Shown here: in pieces, positions 41,853 through 50,548 of the stretch
Position numbering within the stretch: position 1 is the first letter of the stretch
Layout of the letters: the number at the start of each line of letters is the position of its first letter
Source: Rhizobiales bacterium 63-22
GTDB lineage: Bacteria; Pseudomonadota; Alphaproteobacteria; Rhizobiales; Rhizobiaceae
DNA: 64,000 nt
Direction: 5' to 3'
NCBI GenBank assembly: GCA_001898995.1
Contig: MKVZ01000016.1
Location: 137,187 to 201,186, forward strand
Made by a program: the position numbers and the translations under genes
The notes under the pieces: model-generated
Database searches by the model: none
What the model was told of the DNA's origin: nothing
What the model saw: only the letters and a program-made list of their open reading frames with translations

Positions 41853-42854
41853 TTACCGGATCACCCTGCCCTCGGCGTCGAAACGATGCGCCTTGCCCTC
41901 GTCCGGCGTGACGAAAATCACATCGTCCTCGTCATAATGCTGCTCGCCGAACAGCCGCACGGTTATCAGCCCTGCTGCTTCCGTTTCTATGTAGAGGATG
42001 GTGTCCGCACCCAGATGCTCCGCATGGATGACCTTGCCCTTCCAGCGCCCGTTCTCGCGGCTTACCGAAAGATGTTCGGGCCGAATGCCGAAGGTTTTCG
42101 CGCCGCTTTCGCCGATGCGCGCCGCGTCGATGAAATTCATCTGCGGCGATCCGATGAAGCCGGCCACGAACAGATTGTCCGGGCGGTTGTAAAGCTCCAT
42201 CGGCGTACCGATCTGCTCGATGCGGCCCGCGCTCAGCACCACGATCCGGTCGGCGAGCGTCATCGCCTCCACCTGATCGTGGGTGACGTAGATCATCGTC
42301 GCTTTCAGTTCGCGGTGCAGTCTGGCGATTTCGAGCCGCGTCTGCACGCGCAGCGCGGCGTCGAGGTTCGACAGCGGCTCATCGAACAGGAACAGTTCAG
42401 GATCGCGCACCAGTGCGCGGCCGATGGCGACGCGCTGCCGCTGGCCGCCGGACATTTCCGCCGGACGGCGCGCGAGATAGGGATCGAGCGACAGCATGGA
42501 GGACGCACGCGCCACGCGCGTTTCGATCTCGGCCTTCGGCGTGCCGGCCTGCTTGAGGCCGAGGCCCATATTGTCCTTCACCGACAGATGCGGATAGAGC
42601 GCATAGGACTGGAACACCATGGCGATGCCGCGCTTCGACGGCGGCGTGACGGTCACGTCCTTGCCGTTGATCAGCACAGCGCCGGCGGATACGTCCTCAA
42701 GCCCGGCGATGGAGCGCAGCAGCGTGGATTTTCCGCAGCCGGACGGCCCGACAAAGATGATGAATTCGCCGTCGCGCACTTCCAGATTGATGTCTTGCAG
42801 AACCTCCTGCGCGCCGTAACGCTTGTGGACGGATTTGAGCTGAAGCGATCCCAC
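41853..42854 (-). CDS. Sugar ABC transporter ATP-binding protein (UgpC/MalK-like)
   Basis: The 333-residue protein is of the CUT1 ATPase type: Walker A GPSGCGKS (about 36-43), signature MSGGQRQR (about 134-141), Walker B LFLFDEPLSNLDAALR, and the C-terminal regulatory OB domain (about 235-333, FGIRPEHLSVS). A GTG start at 42854 was chosen because MGSLQLKSVHKRYG is the family N-terminus and AAGGAAA lies 6 bp upstream. It is the last gene of the five-gene transporter operon and follows the oxidoreductase by 11 bp. Confidence 0.94.
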   Translation of the reverse strand: MGSLQLKSVHKRYGAQEVLQDINLEVRDGEFIIFVGPSGCGKSTLLRSIAGLEDVSAGAVLINGKDVTVTPPSKRGIAMVFQSYALYPHLSVKDNMGLGLKQAGTPKAEIETRVARASSMLSLDPYLARRPAEMSGGQRQRVAIGRALVRDPELFLFDEPLSNLDAALRVQTRLEIARLHRELKATMIYVTHDQVEAMTLADRIVVLSAGRIEQIGTPMELYNRPDNLFVAGFIGSPQMNFIDAARIGESGAKTFGIRPEHLSVSRENGRWKGKVIHAEHLGADTILYIETEAAGLITVRLFGEQHYDEDDVIFVTPDEGKAHRFDAEGRVIR

Positions 42855-42865
42855 GGGCAGTTTCC

Positions 42866-43930
42866 TTACAGTTTGACGGGCTTGCCGGTGCGCACGCTTT
42901 CGTCGGCGGCAAGGCAGATGCGCAGCGATTGCAGCGCGTCGTTCATATGGCGGTCGAGGTCGATATCCTCGCGGATGGCCTTCAGCATGAAGGCCTGCTC
43001 GCGCTCGCACAGTTCCTGATGGCCCGGCTCGTCGGCCATGGAAAGATCGGTGTCGGGCTTGAGGAACTTTCCGTCCGTCCCGCGCTCGGCGCGGTGGATG
43101 CGGATGGTCGAGGTCTTGGTGTGCGCGTCCACGTCGTCGGACTTGGTCGTCGCCTCGTTCATGACGATGGAGACGCAGCCTTTCGGCGAGATCACGTCCT
43201 TCACGAAGAAGGCGGTTTCCGACATCATCGGCCCCCAGCCCGCCTCGTACCAGCCGACCGTGCCGTCATCGAACAACACCTGCAAATGGCCATAATTATA
43301 CATGTCCGGCGCGATCTCGTCGGAAAGGCGCAGGCCCATGCCGCGCACCTCCACCGGCTTCGCGTCGGTGATCTGGCACATGACATCCACATAATGCACA
43401 CCGCAATCGACGATCGGGGGTGTGGTGTTCATCAGGTTCTTGTGCGTCTCCCACGTCGCGCCGCTGGACTGCTGGTTGAGGTTCATGCGGAAGACGTAAG
43501 GGCCGCCGAGATTGCGCGCTTCCTCGATCAGCCGCATCCATGACGGGTGATGGCGCAATATGTAGCCCACCACCAGCTTACGCCCGTTGGCGCGCGCGCA
43601 GTCGAGCACGCGGCGCGCATCCGCCACCGTGGTCGCCAGCGGCTTTTCCACGAAGACATGCGCGCCCTGCTCCATGGCCGCAACGGCGTATTCGGCATGG
43701 CTTTCCGAATAGGTGGCGATGCAGGCGAGATCGGGTTTCAGTTCGGCAAGGGCCTCGTGAAAGGACGGGTGGATTTCGTAACCTATGAGTTCGTCCGGCA
43801 CGGCGACTTTCGTACGGTTGACGAGGCCCACGATCTCGAAACCCGGATTGCGGTGATAGGCCAGGGCATGGCTGCGCCCCATATTGCCGAGACCGGCGGA
43901 AAGAACACGGATGGGCATTTCAGAAGTCAT
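42866..43930 (-). CDS. Gfo/Idh/MocA-family oxidoreductase
   Basis: The 354-residue protein has the N-terminal Rossmann fold (VLSAGLGNMGRSHALAYHRN), the EKP motif (VFVEKPLATTVADARRV, Lys about 100) and the C-terminal sheet with VDCGVHYVDVMCQITDAK. Members oxidise or epimerise sugars with NAD(P). It lies inside the ABC transporter operon, between permease and ATPase genes, with an ATGA overlap to the permease, so it probably acts on the imported sugar. The exact reaction is unknown. Confidence 0.92.
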   Translation of the reverse strand: MTSEMPIRVLSAGLGNMGRSHALAYHRNPGFEIVGLVNRTKVAVPDELIGYEIHPSFHEALAELKPDLACIATYSESHAEYAVAAMEQGAHVFVEKPLATTVADARRVLDCARANGRKLVVGYILRHHPSWMRLIEEARNLGGPYVFRMNLNQQSSGATWETHKNLMNTTPPIVDCGVHYVDVMCQITDAKPVEVRGMGLRLSDEIAPDMYNYGHLQVLFDDGTVGWYEAGWGPMMSETAFFVKDVISPKGCVSIVMNEATTKSDDVDAHTKTSTIRIHRAERGTDGKFLKPDTDLSMADEPGHQELCEREQAFMLKAIREDIDLDRHMNDALQSLRICLAADESVRTGKPVKL

Positions 43931-44766
43931 TTGACGGCTCCGGCCGTAATCCCGCGGATCAGTTGCCGCGAGAAGAGAACATAGAGGATGAGGATCGGGA
44001 ACATGGCCAGCGACAGCGCGGCCAGCACCGCGTTCCAGTTGGTGACGAACTGGCCGATGAAAAGCTGTGCGCCCAGCGTCACCGTCTTGGTAGACTCGCC
44101 GGGCGCGAGGATCAGCGGGAACCAGAGATCGTTCCAGATCGGGATCATGGTGAAGACGGCAACCGTCGCCATGGCCGGGCGGATCAGCGGTAGCACCAGC
44201 TTGAAGAAGATGGCATATTCCGACATGCCGTCGATGCGGCCCGCATTCTTGAGGTCGTCGGAGACGGTGCGCATGAATTCCGACAGGATGAAGATCGCAA
44301 GCGGCAACCCTTGCGCCGTATAGACGAGGATCAGCGCCGTCAGCGTGTTGACCAGCCCGACGGCCACCATGCCCTGCAACAGCGCTACCGTGCCGAGGCG
44401 GATCGGGATCATGATGCCGATGGCGAGATAAAGCCCCATCAGCATGTTGCCCCGAAACCGGTATTCGGCAAGCGCGAAAGCCGCCATCGCGCCGAACAGG
44501 ATCACCAGAAAGATGCTGACCACCGTGACGATGGCGCTGTTCTCGAAATAGGTCAGGAACGAGCCTTGTTTCAGCACGGTCTCATAGCCGATCAGGCTGA
44601 ACGTTTCCGGCGTCGGTATCCGCAAGGGCTGGCGGAAGATCGCGTTGCGGTCCTTGAAGGAGTTGATCAGCGTCAGCGCCACCGGGAAAACGGCGACCAG
44701 CATGTAGAAGATCAGCGCGGCGTGGACGGCGGCGGAGCGAAGGGGCGATGTGCGGGCTTTCGACAT
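43927..44766 (-). CDS. Sugar ABC transporter permease (CUT1, MalG-like)
   Basis: The 279-residue protein has six transmembrane helices and the EAA-type loop with ILSEFMRTVSDDLKNAGRIDGMSEYAIFF split over residues about 180-208 (the contact site for the ATPase). It starts MSKARTSPLRSAAVHAALIF; a longer upstream reading frame overlaps the preceding gene and is not expected. It follows the MalF-like permease by 11 bp. Confidence 0.93.
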   Translation of the reverse strand: MSKARTSPLRSAAVHAALIFYMLVAVFPVALTLINSFKDRNAIFRQPLRIPTPETFSLIGYETVLKQGSFLTYFENSAIVTVVSIFLVILFGAMAAFALAEYRFRGNMLMGLYLAIGIMIPIRLGTVALLQGMVAVGLVNTLTALILVYTAQGLPLAIFILSEFMRTVSDDLKNAGRIDGMSEYAIFFKLVLPLIRPAMATVAVFTMIPIWNDLWFPLILAPGESTKTVTLGAQLFIGQFVTNWNAVLAALSLAMFPILILYVLFSRQLIRGITAGAVK

Positions 44767-44777
44767 GGTTTCATCCC

Positions 44778-45719
44778 TCAGAACTGGTAGCGCCGCATGC
44801 GCCGCTGGATGCCGAACAGATAGAGCGAAACGCCGGCGAGGATGATGAGGAACATCACGGCGGCGATTGTCGCGCCCATCGACGGATCGCCGAGTTGGAG
44901 TTGGAAGCCGAAGAAGGTGCGGTAAAGGAAGGTGCCGAGAATGTCGGTCGCCTTGTCCGGTCCGGCGAGCGCGCCTTGCATCGAATAGATCAGGTCGAAG
45001 GCGTTGAAATTGGCCACGAATGTCATCACCGAGATCAGGCCGATGGACGGCAGGATCAGGGGCAGCTTGATCTTGAAGAACTGACTCCAGCCGGTGATGC
45101 CGTCGCATTCGGCCGCCTCGATGATTTCATCGGGAATGTTGAGCAGCGCGGCATAGATCAGCATCATCGGAATGCCGATGAACTGCCAGACCGAAACCAG
45201 CGACACGGTGACGAGCGCCGTGTCGGCCTTGCCGAGCCACGGCCCGAACGCCCATTTCAGGCCGACCATATCCATCATCCATGGCGCGACGCCCCAGATC
45301 GGCGACAGGATCAGCTTCCAGATGAAGCCGACGATGACGAAGGACAGAAGCGTCGGCAGGAAGATCGCCGTGCGGTAGAAGGCCGAAAAGCGCAGGCGCG
45401 GCAGTGACAGCATGGCGGCGAGCAGGATGCCGACCGGATTCTGAACCAGCATATGAATACAGAAGAATATGAAGTTGTTTCTCAAGGCATTCCAGAAATC
45501 CGCGGACCAGTTGGGATCGCCGAACAGCGCGCGGAAATTGGCGAGGCCCACGAAGACGCGCTGGCCGTGCACCACGTTATAGAACGCCTCCCGCAGGGTC
45601 TCGATCAGCGGCAATACCATCACCGCCGTATAGACCGCCACGCAGGGCAGCAGGAATACGAGAATATGCCAGCGCACCGGGCGCTTGCGGGCGACGGGCA
45701 TGTCCGCGGATTGACTCAT
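44778..45719 (-). CDS. Sugar ABC transporter permease (CUT1, MalF-like)
   Basis: The 313-residue protein has six transmembrane helices and the EAA loop AALLNIPDEIIEAAECDG (about 208-225). It is the partner of the downstream MalG-like permease. It lies 250 bp after the binding protein gene, with a hairpin repeat between that may reduce read-through and so set a lower level than for the binding protein. Confidence 0.93.
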   Translation of the reverse strand: MSQSADMPVARKRPVRWHILVFLLPCVAVYTAVMVLPLIETLREAFYNVVHGQRVFVGLANFRALFGDPNWSADFWNALRNNFIFFCIHMLVQNPVGILLAAMLSLPRLRFSAFYRTAIFLPTLLSFVIVGFIWKLILSPIWGVAPWMMDMVGLKWAFGPWLGKADTALVTVSLVSVWQFIGIPMMLIYAALLNIPDEIIEAAECDGITGWSQFFKIKLPLILPSIGLISVMTFVANFNAFDLIYSMQGALAGPDKATDILGTFLYRTFFGFQLQLGDPSMGATIAAVMFLIILAGVSLYLFGIQRRMRRYQF

Positions 45720-45764
45720 GGATGGCGTTCGCTCTCGTCTGGATGCAGCAGAAATCCCTCGCCT

Positions 45765-45864
45765 AGAGCGGTTCCTGTTTTCACGGAATCGCGGAACCGC
45801 TCTATCTTTTATTTTTACGCATTATCCTACGCAAAACCGCTTCGCACTTTTGCTGGAAATGCTC
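45765..45864 (+). repeat. Intergenic hairpin repeat, copy R7 (two modules)
   Basis: The left palindrome AGAGCGGTTCC...GGAACCGCTCT (45765-45803) is followed by the spacer atcttttatttttac and the right hairpin with inner stem GCAAAA/TTTTGC. The outer left arm has drifted (GCATTATCC). It lies between the solute-binding protein gene and its first permease gene. Confidence 0.88.
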
Positions 45865-45969
45865 GATTGTATCCGCAAAAGGCGCGACCACAATCGATCG
45901 TCGTTCGATGGCGAGGAAAGTTGGCGCGGGCATTGGCCGCCCGCGCCACTTGGTATTACTTACCGGCCC

Positions 45970-47244
45970 TTATTTACCGGGCTTGTACCAGCTATCGAGG
46001 CCGGCCTGCAATTTCTTGGCGGCGGCTTCCGGCGTATCGGTTCCGTTGATCACATTGGCCGATTCGACCCATGTCTCGTTTTCGAGGTTCGGCGTGCCGC
46101 GCGACAGGATCTGGTAGGTCGAGCGGATGGTCGACTTGCACTTCTGCCGCCAGGAGACGAATTCCTGCGCCAGCGGATCGGTCATCTTCACGGGCGTCGA
46201 ATTGAGGCTGAAGAAGCCCGGCAGCGCGTTGGCGTAAATCTCGGCGAATTCCGGCGAGGCCACCCATTCGAGGAACACCTTGGCCTGTGCGGCATGCTTG
46301 CTTGCCGCGTTGAGGCCGAGGCCGATATCGTTATGGTCGGAGATATAGCAGGTGTCGCCCGCCTTCTGCACCGGCGGCGGGAAAGCGCCCATCTTGAACT
46401 GCGCCTGCGTGTTGAACAGGCCGATCTCCCACGATCCGGCCGGATAGATCGCCGCACGGCCGAGCGTGAACAGGTTCTGGCTGTCGGGATAGGTCTGCGC
46501 CTCGAAGCCGTCGCCGAGATAAGGCTTCCACTTGGCCAGCACCTTGAACGGCTCCACCCATTGCGGATCGGTCAGCTTTTCCTTGCCGGCGATCAGCGCC
46601 TTGCGGCCTTCCTCGCCCTTCCAGTAGGTCGGGCCGATATTCTGGTAGCCCATGGTCGCGGCTTCCCACATGTCCTTGGTGCCCATGGCCATCGGAATAT
46701 AGGTGCCGTCCGCCTTGATCTTGTCGAGCATGGCGAAGAACTCGTCCACCGTCTCCGGCGGCTTGATGCCGAGCTTGTCGAAGGCGTCCTTGTTGTAGAT
46801 GAAACCGTGGATGACCGAGGCCATCGGCACGCAGAAGGTCTTCTTGCCGTCGTCGGTGGACCATGCCGCCTTGGCGGTGTCGGAGAAATTCTTCATGCCC
46901 GCCAGATCGGTGAGATCGGCAAGCTTGCCCTTGTTGAAAAGTTCCAGCGAGGTGTCGAACGGACGGCACGAAATCAGATCGCCCGCCGAACCGGCATCGA
47001 GCTTGGCATTGAGCGCGGCGTTGTATTCGGTCGGCGCGCTCGGAGCGAAGTTGATCTTGATGTCGGGATGTTTGGCCTCGAAGGCCGGAATGATCTTCTC
47101 CTGCCATATTTGCAGGTCGTCGTTGCGCCAGCTTTCCACCGTCAGCGTGACGTTCTCGGCCAGAGCGACCGAGCCCGACGCCAGCAGCGTGGAGCCGAGC
47201 AGCACGCATTTAAACACCCCGGATTTCAATATATTGCGACCCAT
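45970..47244 (-). CDS. Sugar ABC transporter substrate-binding protein (CUT1)
   Basis: The 424-residue protein has a signal peptide (MGRNILKSGVFKCVLLGSTL to ALA, cleavage about 29) and the SBP_bac_1 fold (LTVESWRNDDLQIWQEKIIP, GDLISCRPFDTSLELFNKGK, YIPMAMGTKDMWEAATMGYQ). From its neighbours (a BadF-type kinase and a GntR/HutC regulator, divergent) the ligand is probably an amino sugar such as N-acetylglucosamine; this is inference. A TGGTA-type direct repeat lies upstream of the gene. Confidence 0.93.
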   Translation of the reverse strand: MGRNILKSGVFKCVLLGSTLLASGSVALAENVTLTVESWRNDDLQIWQEKIIPAFEAKHPDIKINFAPSAPTEYNAALNAKLDAGSAGDLISCRPFDTSLELFNKGKLADLTDLAGMKNFSDTAKAAWSTDDGKKTFCVPMASVIHGFIYNKDAFDKLGIKPPETVDEFFAMLDKIKADGTYIPMAMGTKDMWEAATMGYQNIGPTYWKGEEGRKALIAGKEKLTDPQWVEPFKVLAKWKPYLGDGFEAQTYPDSQNLFTLGRAAIYPAGSWEIGLFNTQAQFKMGAFPPPVQKAGDTCYISDHNDIGLGLNAASKHAAQAKVFLEWVASPEFAEIYANALPGFFSLNSTPVKMTDPLAQEFVSWRQKCKSTIRSTYQILSRGTPNLENETWVESANVINGTDTPEAAAKKLQAGLDSWYKPGK

Positions 47245-47324
47245 TTGACGATCTCCCGTTTTTTGAAGTCCTGTTTTCTGGAACGCGGCATCCCGGCCTT
47301 ACGCTCCCCCGGATAAGGATTTAA

Positions 47325-47340
47325 TGCCAAAAAAGTACCA
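47325..47340 (-). promoter_or_regulatory. GntR operator-like direct repeat before the binding protein gene
   Basis: On the reverse strand TGGTA-CTTTTT-TGGCA repeats with an 11 bp period. It matches in form the site before the kinase gene (47456-47471), in mirror orientation. It lies 81 bp upstream of the binding protein start. Confidence 0.5.
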
Positions 47341-47455
47341 ATTGTCCAGAGACGTTTACGATTTTCCGGCGCAAAAATCGAGGTCGTTAAAAAATATGTA
47401 TATTTACCAATAAACTGCCCGATTTTTCTCAGGTAGAACAAAACTGCTTGGTTAA

Positions 47456-47473
47456 TGGTATTTTTTTGGTATC
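47456..47473 (+). promoter_or_regulatory. GntR operator-like direct repeat before the kinase gene
   Basis: TGGTA-TTTTTT-TGGTATC repeats TGGTA with an 11 bp period, one helical turn, 21 bp before the kinase ATG. The likely binder is the GntR protein encoded downstream. Confidence 0.5.
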
Positions 47474-47493
47474 TTCCTCAACGGAGGTATCTC

Positions 47494-48381
47494 ATGACGG
47501 AATTGTTCATTGGCGTGGATGGCGGCGGCACCGGATGCCGCGCCGTGGTGGCGGATGCAGCGGGCGCGATTCTCGGTCGCGGCACCGCGGGCCCGGCCAA
47601 TATCGTCACCGACGCGGAAGGCGCGCGCAGGAGCGTGCTTGCGGCTGTCGAGGCCGCGTTCGCGGAGGCCGGGCTGGACAAGGACCGTTATGCGGAAAGC
47701 CATGCCGTGCTGGGGCTTGCGGGCGGCAATGTCGAGGGCGCGGGCGCAGCCATCGAAAGGCAACTGCCCTTCGCGCATGCCGATGTCGAGTTCGACGGGC
47801 TGATCGCGCTTCAGGGCGCGCTCGGCGACGATGACGGCGCGGTCGCCATTCTCGGCACCGGCTCGGCATATATCGTGCGGAGCGACGGCAAGGTTCATTC
47901 GGTCGGCGGCTGGGGTTTTCCCTTGAGCGATCTCGGCAGCGGCGCGCGCCTCGGCCAGAGCCTGTTGCAGGAATGCCTGCTGGTGCATGACGGCATCCAT
48001 GCCCCCGGACGGCTTACCACCGACACCCTGCGGGAATTCGGCGGCAGGCCCGACGCTTTGGTCGAATTTGCATGGACGGCGAAGCCTGCCGATTTCGGGC
48101 GCTATGCGCCGCGCGTCTTCCGGTATGCGCGCGAGGGCGACGCTGCGGCGCGCGCGCTGCTGGAACATTCCGCCGCGCATATAAGCGAAACGCTGGACGT
48201 GCTGATCATGCAAGGGGCCGGACGCATCAGCCTTCTGGGCGGGCTGGCCGCGCCCTATGTCGAATGGCTGCCGGAACATCAGCGCAGGCTTCTCGTCGCG
48301 CCGGCGGCCGATGCGCTCACCGGCGCGCTGCAACTGGCCCGCAAGCGTTATGGCGGCGCAAGCCCGGAGGTGCGCATATGA
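47494..48381 (+). CDS. BadF/BadG/BcrA/BcrD-type ATPase, probable N-acetylglucosamine kinase
   Basis: The 295-residue protein has the ASKHA fold of N-acetylglucosamine kinases: phosphate-1 motif FIGVDGGGTGCRAVVADA (about 5-22), AILGTGSAYIV (phosphate-2) and GGWGFPLSDLGSGARLGQ (adenosine region, WG-x-GD-like with SD). It would phosphorylate an imported amino sugar. GGAGG lies 8 bp upstream of the ATG, which fixes the start. It is divergent from the transporter operon and overlaps the GntR gene (ATGA). Confidence 0.88.
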   Translation: MTELFIGVDGGGTGCRAVVADAAGAILGRGTAGPANIVTDAEGARRSVLAAVEAAFAEAGLDKDRYAESHAVLGLAGGNVEGAGAAIERQLPFAHADVEFDGLIALQGALGDDDGAVAILGTGSAYIVRSDGKVHSVGGWGFPLSDLGSGARLGQSLLQECLLVHDGIHAPGRLTTDTLREFGGRPDALVEFAWTAKPADFGRYAPRVFRYAREGDAAARALLEHSAAHISETLDVLIMQGAGRISLLGGLAAPYVEWLPEHQRRLLVAPAADALTGALQLARKRYGGASPEVRI

Positions 48382-49151
48382 GCGGCAATTTCAGCGCCTT
48401 CCTGCCCCGCAACCTGCAAGGCTCCGCGCCTTCGTCCGGCGCCGGGCCGCTTTACGTGCAGTTGCGCCAGTCGCTGGAAGCGGCGATCCGCGCCGGGCAT
48501 CTGGCGGATGGCGAGGCCCTGCCGCCGGAGCGCGACATCGCCGGCTATGCCAATATCAGCCGCGTCACGGTGCGCAAGGCGGTCGACGATCTGGTCAAGT
48601 CCGGCCTTCTGGTGCGCCGCCACGGTTCGGGCACCTTCGTCGTGCATCCGGGTGAGCGCGTGCAGCAATCGCTTTCCATGCTGACCTCGTTCACCGAGGA
48701 CATGGCGCGGCGCGGCATAGACACCCGGTCGCAATGGCTGGAGCGCGGGCTTTACTATCCTTCACCGGAAGAAATGATGAAGCTCGGCGTATCGTCGGAG
48801 ACGCGGGTGGCGAGGCTCGGACGCCTGCGCATGGCGGGCGACACGCCGCTCGCCATCGAGCGCGCCAGCCTTTCGAGCGCGATCCTGCCCGACCCCGACG
48901 CAGTGAAGGGCTCGCTCTATGCCGAACTGGGGCGGACGGGCTTCCGCCCCGTGCGCGCGGTGCAGCGCATATCGGCCTGCAATCTCAAGGAGCAGGACGC
49001 CCGGCTGCTCGGCGTCAAGGCCGGCGATGCCGGGCTTTCCATCGAGCGCATTTCCTATCTGGCCTCGGGCCGCGTGGTGGAGTTCACCCGCTCGCTCTAT
49101 CGCGGCGACGCCTATGATTTCGTGGCCGAACTGACCATTCCGCAGCCGTGA
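48378..49151 (+). CDS. GntR-family regulator, HutC/NagR type with UTRA domain
   Basis: The 257-residue protein has the GntR winged helix (about 20-90: LYVQLRQSLEAAIRAGHLAD, LPPERDIAGYANISRVTVRK) and a UTRA effector domain (about 110-250: ARLGRLRMAGDTPLAIERAS, VVEFTRSLYRGDAYDFVAEL). UTRA domains of this type bind phosphorylated amino sugars. GGAGG precedes the ATG. It is co-transcribed with the kinase and probably controls both arms of the divergent cluster through the TGGTA repeats. Confidence 0.92.
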   Translation: MSGNFSAFLPRNLQGSAPSSGAGPLYVQLRQSLEAAIRAGHLADGEALPPERDIAGYANISRVTVRKAVDDLVKSGLLVRRHGSGTFVVHPGERVQQSLSMLTSFTEDMARRGIDTRSQWLERGLYYPSPEEMMKLGVSSETRVARLGRLRMAGDTPLAIERASLSSAILPDPDAVKGSLYAELGRTGFRPVRAVQRISACNLKEQDARLLGVKAGDAGLSIERISYLASGRVVEFTRSLYRGDAYDFVAELTIPQP

Positions 49152-49161
49152 GGTGAAGAAA

Positions 49162-49181
49162 GCGGCCCGTTTCCGGGCCGC
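49162..49181. terminator. Hairpin between the gntR-type gene and cydX
   Basis: The stem GCGGCCCG/CGGGCCGC with a TTTC loop lies between convergent genes. It has no long T-run on either side (CTCTGTCTT on the plus strand), so termination strength is uncertain. Confidence 0.65.
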
Positions 49182-49193
49182 CTCTGTCTTGCG

Positions 49194-49349
49194 TCAATGG
49201 TGCTTCGTGCCCTGACGGGCCAGATCGGCCGTCGGGTCGGTGGCGATGAGTTTGCGCAGCCGGTCATCCGTGAGTTCGTACCACATGGCGTTGAGCACGG
49301 CGAAGGCGGCTGCGAGCGGCAGGCCCAGAAGCCAGGAAAAATACCACAT
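49194..49349 (-). CDS. cydX: Cytochrome bd oxidase small subunit CydX
   Basis: This short gene encodes 51 residues beginning MWYFSWLLGLPLAAAFAVLN and AMWYE, the CydX/YbgT signature of a single membrane helix. CydX stabilises the di-heme centre of cytochrome bd. AAAGGAAA lies about 7 bp before the ATG. It is the last gene of the cyd operon, 39 bp after cydB. The charged tail (DDRLRKLIATDPTADLARQG) is longer than in E. coli CydX. Confidence 0.93.
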   Translation of the reverse strand: MWYFSWLLGLPLAAAFAVLNAMWYELTDDRLRKLIATDPTADLARQGTKHH

Positions 49350-49388
49350 CCGTGTTTCCTTTCTTGCGTTGCTGTTGTTGCGAGCGGG

Positions 49389-50543
49389 TCAATAGGCGTG
49401 GTTGCTTTCGTCCTCGATCATGCCCTTCTCCACCTTGCCCCACAGGACGTGATAGACCCATGTGGTGTAGGCGATGATGATCGGCAGGAAGATGAGCGTC
49501 ACGACCAGCATGATGAACAGCGTCATATGGCTGGACGAGGAATCCCACACCGTGAGGCTCGCCTTCGGATCGATCGACGACGGCAGGATGAAGGGGAACA
49601 TCGACACGCCGACCGACGAGATGATGCCGAAGATCGACAGCTTGCCGAAGAGAAGCGGCGCGATTTCACCCTTGCCGCGCAGCGACACAGCCACGGCCAG
49701 CGCGCCGAGGATGCCAAGCGCCGGCGCGATCAAAAGCACCGGATAGTGCGCATAGTTGGCGAACCATGCACCATGGTCAAGTTCCACCGTCTTGCGCAGC
49801 GGATCGGACGGGCCGTCCGTGACGATGGCGCTGGTGATCCTGTAGCCCGATATCCAGAGCCACGACACCACGCCGGCGACCACATAGAGCACGAGCGTGG
49901 CAAGTGCCGCCACGCTGCCGAACGAACGGGCGCGCGCCTGCACCGCGCCGTCCGTCTTCAGCGTCAGCCATGCGGCGCCGTGCATGGTGAGCATGGCGAC
50001 GGAGAGAAGACCGCAGAGCAGCGCGAACGGGTTGAGCAGGCCGAAGAACGAACCGTCATAGAAAATATGCATGTCGTCGCTGAAGCGGAACGGCACGCCT
50101 TGCAGCACGTTGCCCACGGCCACGCCGAAGATCAGCGCCGGCACGAAGCCGCCGATGAACAGCATCCAGTCCCATCGGGCGCGCCAGCCCTGACCCTCGC
50201 GCTTGGAGCGGTATTTGAACGCCACCGGACGCAGGATCAGCGCGAACAGGATGACGAACATGGCGAGGTAAAAGCCGGAGAAGGACACGGCATAGAGCGG
50301 AGGCCAGGCGGCGAAAATCGCCCCGCCACCGAGGATCAGCCATACCTGATTGCCTTCCCAGACCGGGCCGACGGTGTTGATGACCACGCGGCGCTCCACA
50401 TCGCCCTTGCCGACGAAGGGCAGGAGGATGCCGACGCCGAGGTCGAAGCCGTCCATGGCGGCGAAGGCGATCAGCAGCACGCCGAGCAGCACCCACCAGA
50501 TGACGCGAAGGGTTTGATAGTCCAACAAATCGCTGAGTATCAT
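49389..50543 (-). CDS. cydB: Cytochrome bd quinol oxidase subunit II
   Basis: The 384-residue membrane protein has nine hydrophobic segments and the CydB signature VIWWVLLGVLLIAFAAMDGF plus DLGVGILLPF near the N-terminus, and GPVWEGNQVWLILGGGAIFA. With CydA it forms the high-affinity oxygen reductase used at low oxygen. It lies 5 bp after cydA. Confidence 0.97.
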   Translation of the reverse strand: MILSDLLDYQTLRVIWWVLLGVLLIAFAAMDGFDLGVGILLPFVGKGDVERRVVINTVGPVWEGNQVWLILGGGAIFAAWPPLYAVSFSGFYLAMFVILFALILRPVAFKYRSKREGQGWRARWDWMLFIGGFVPALIFGVAVGNVLQGVPFRFSDDMHIFYDGSFFGLLNPFALLCGLLSVAMLTMHGAAWLTLKTDGAVQARARSFGSVAALATLVLYVVAGVVSWLWISGYRITSAIVTDGPSDPLRKTVELDHGAWFANYAHYPVLLIAPALGILGALAVAVSLRGKGEIAPLLFGKLSIFGIISSVGVSMFPFILPSSIDPKASLTVWDSSSSHMTLFIMLVVTLIFLPIIIAYTTWVYHVLWGKVEKGMIEDESNHAY

Positions 50544-50548
50544 GATTC

